DNA from: Salinivirga sp964413185
Lineage (GTDB): Bacteria; Bacteroidota; Bacteroidia; Bacteroidales; Salinivirgaceae
Assembly: GCA_964413185.1 (NCBI GenBank)
Contig: CAYPSX010000066.1
Location: forward strand, 1-18,050
Direction of reading: 5' to 3'
DNA length: 18,050 nucleotides
Shown here: positions 17,001 through 18,050 of the stretch, piece by piece
How the letters are laid out: each line of letters begins with the position of its first letter
Position numbering within the stretch: the first letter of the stretch is position 1
Notes under the pieces: generated by a model
The model's input: the letters and a program-made list of their open reading frames with translations, nothing else
The model's database searches: none
What the model was told of the DNA's origin: nothing
Translations under genes and position numbers: made by a program

Positions 17001-18050
17001 CTTATGATGCCTTTGCCGAAGGTATGTATTACGTAACAGTAACTAACGATGAAGGTTGTACTGCATCCGATTCAACACAGGTGATAAATTCTGTGGATGA
17101 TATCATCATGACTACCGTTCAGCCCATTACTGATGCTTGCTTGCATCCTGCGCCGGAGAGCATCGAAATAGAAGTGACAAACAATGGCGGTGAAGCCTTC
17201 CTGAGCGGAGAAAAAGTTCCGGTTGCATATCAGGTTAACAATCAAACACCCATAGAAGACAGTATTTTACTTACCGCTGATTTCAATATTAGCGATGTTA
17301 TTTCCTACACATTCCCAACGGAAGTCGATTTAAGCGAGCCCGGATATTACGAAATTAAAGTTTACGGAAATATCGATAAAGACCTCGATAAATCAAACGA
17401 TACAGTCATTATAGAAACAAACACCTGGGGACTTCCCGAGGTAGATTTTTCCTCCGACACCATTTTTACTGCAAATATTGATACACTCACACTCGATGCG
17501 GGTGATGATTTAACAAGTTACTTATGGCAGGATGGCTCAACAGATCGTACGTATTCGGTAACATCCGATGTATCTCAGTTTTATTATGTCACCGTAGACG
17601 ATACCCACGGTTGCGGCCCGGTTGTCGATTCGGTTTTTGTAAATACCGAAGATATTGAACCCATTGATGTTATGTTACCTGTTACGGCCTGTGAGCATTC
17701 AGCCACAGAAGCGTTCAGTGTTGAGCTACAAAATAACAGCGGAAACATTATTCCTGCCGGTGAGCAAATAGATTTCGGCATTCAAATTAATGGAAATACA
17801 CCCGTTACAGAAACGCATACATTGCTTTCAGACATCTCCCCAAATAGTTCGTCGACACTTGATTTGAGCAATACTTTTGATTTGAGCGATACCGGAATTT
17901 ATGAAATACGCGTTTGGAGCACCAAGCCTGTGGACAATAACCGCGAGAACGATACGCTTCCAACCAGTTTGGCTACTCTTGGTTACCCCGATGTTGAATT
18001 CCCCTGGGATACGCTGTACACTACGCGCCCCGATACCGTAGAACTTGATG
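14081..18050 (+). CDS. Giant secreted multi-domain surface protein, 3' end outside window
   Basis: An open frame of 1323 codons from the ATG at 14081 to the window edge with no stop; the C-terminus is missing. A signal peptide (MVKTTVKYIIWFLLMSLTSSAQ) is followed by a jelly-roll/MAM or cleaved-adhesin-like domain at about 23-195 (FYEGFEYDGDLPSDW, WGVCVDSVAIIETG). A segment at about 197-345 resembles the BNR-associated N-terminal domain (GVKIYATTDTVF, GITSVWITYDAPSN). A second jelly-roll lies at about 360-527 (IDDFENENGW, GWNIDNISLVG). A CARDB-like domain is at about 527-640. A third jelly-roll spans about 645-825 (FAIDDIAIYE). From about 825, tandem units of CARDB-like plus Ig-like (YIWGDGTTT, YLWQDGSTD, each with YYVTV) repeat with near-perfect spacing. 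Such proteins usually end in a T9SS sorting domain, so T9SS export is expected but cannot be seen here. All closed minus-strand frames in this region are shadows of this gene. Confidence 0.9.
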   Translation, partial: MVKTTVKYIIWFLLMSLTSSAQTYFYEGFEYDGDLPSDWSQVTIHEDFPWRASKGGETMNPEIPGSRRPPEAFEGTYNALFEKYTNTNAITRFITPELSMDIAIKAQLRFYHAQYERDQLSGGAYNDILRVYGKHIDELDNETWVKLAEYTQEVPGWTLREINIPDSMNHEGFQIAFEGQTGPGWGVCVDSVAIIETGIIGRYVKSVDVFQSDLAYVPAGTINNTILRIDIKVRGNQGTITLDSLLVHNLNDENLDLPANGVKIYATTDTVFQDPVLLGSPGNFIGNEHLCTDIDYDLPTGITSVWITYDAPSNLSHELHGAVLDAKIPAGGIKVGGGAYPSAEHSPSGHRVIYESLFIDDFENENGWAFQTEFQWGEPQGLGGEVYGIPDPDFAFSGNKIIGTDLTGLGNTDGDYENGIGPDAYKAESPVIPSDFFADMKLQFYRWLNIENWDTARIYYSSDNGATWNQIWRNIGTIKDSKWDDFSVPLPDEANYSDQIQLKFTLGGTDGYTTYSGWNIDNISLVGNYIIYDLAVIAYVDPLCFCNHTSEEYITVKITNYGAYDASNVPIGFSVDGGETWTMETIGITINSQDTITYTFTNPVDLSEGGWYNFQISTFFEDDELNQNNLLEHDQFMPYQLTLPYATQFNEQTEKWHAEDGSAWEFGEPGDGTIIDLGNNVWATHLQVDYANNDSSMLEGPCIDFSGNQRAVFECKIWSQVANAGDGLTLMYTTDDGATWNPVPGDNFYNWSWYDNTNPNPPATPGWNTSTSGWTTMRTLLPEAFSTYDYVKLGFLFTSDGADQDEGFAIDDIAIYEAPYNFAVDSLLYPRESCELPDTTHVKVAVKNTGINSALAGTEIPIKLNWKDSFVITDTLTLSANLDPGNSVSFLFDTTVAMDSALDFNFEIINLYEDDPLFYGAANDTLWDTISVIGMPQYNPFPAITGKSGVSVQLDAGSGYTDYIWGDGTTTTQTYDAFAEGMYYVTVTNDEGCTASDSTQVINSVDDIIMTTVQPITDACLHPAPESIEIEVTNNGGEAFLSGEKVPVAYQVNNQTPIEDSILLTADFNISDVISYTFPTEVDLSEPGYYEIKVYGNIDKDLDKSNDTVIIETNTWGLPEVDFSSDTIFTANIDTLTLDAGDDLTSYLWQDGSTDRTYSVTSDVSQFYYVTVDDTHGCGPVVDSVFVNTEDIEPIDVMLPVTACEHSATEAFSVELQNNSGNIIPAGEQIDFGIQINGNTPVTETHTLLSDISPNSSSTLDLSNTFDLSDTGIYEIRVWSTKPVDNNRENDTLPTSLATLGYPDVEFPWDTLYTTRPDTVELD

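Noticed and set aside
14579..17781. Minus-strand ORFs of 60-122 codons
   Set aside because: They lie wholly opposite the continuous plus-strand frame from 14081, which encodes a signal peptide and recognisable extracellular domains.

Overview
The window looks like a piece of a Bacteroidota chromosome, most likely an environmental gliding or surface-adhesive lineage. The clearest signs are the type IX secretion system (T9SS) hallmarks: a PorP/SprF-family outer-membrane protein, a giant PKD-repeat protein ending in a gliding-motility-type (CHU_C, type B) sorting domain, a CarboxypepD_reg-like protein, and a PepSY-like lipoprotein with an acidic stretch after the lipobox cysteine. Upstream regions are AT-rich and lack Shine-Dalgarno sequences, as is usual in this phylum. 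No rRNA, tRNA, CRISPR array, complete insertion sequence or phage gene was seen.

Layout. Positions 69-1373 (+) encode an AAA ATPase/DUF4143 protein. Positions 1397-2926 (+) encode an exported CarboxypepD_reg-like protein. Positions 2921-3340 are non-coding and hold a palindromic, MITE-like repeat followed by a second, degraded left end of the same repeat. Positions 3341-4210 (+) encode a lipoprotein built from four PepSY-like repeats. Positions 4211-4428 hold a short leucine-rich-repeat fragment that looks like the remnant of a lost gene. On the minus strand, a giant gene (5426-13822, 2798 aa) is followed by an overlapping PorP/SprF gene (4429-5445). A 258-bp intergenic region separates this pair from a second giant gene on the plus strand (14081 to beyond 18050). 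That second gene has no stop codon in the window: at least 1323 codons are open.

How the genes fit together. The 5426-13822 and 4429-5445 pair is a secreted cargo with its dedicated outer-membrane partner. In characterised T9SS, PorP/SprF proteins such as SprF are needed to export or attach large type B cargo such as SprB. The divergent giant gene also encodes a secreted multi-domain surface protein (jelly-roll/MAM-like, CARDB-like and Ig-like units), so positions 4429-18050 are best read as a surface-adhesin locus. The two giants grew by different tandem duplications. The first contains about six alternating two-domain PKD units of about 518 bp. The second contains CARDB plus Ig-like units with a period of exactly 552 bp between equivalent residues. 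No wholly new enzymatic or defence system is visible. The most unusual material is the architecture of the two giant proteins, the small repeat element that supplies a stop codon, and the leucine-rich-repeat fossil.
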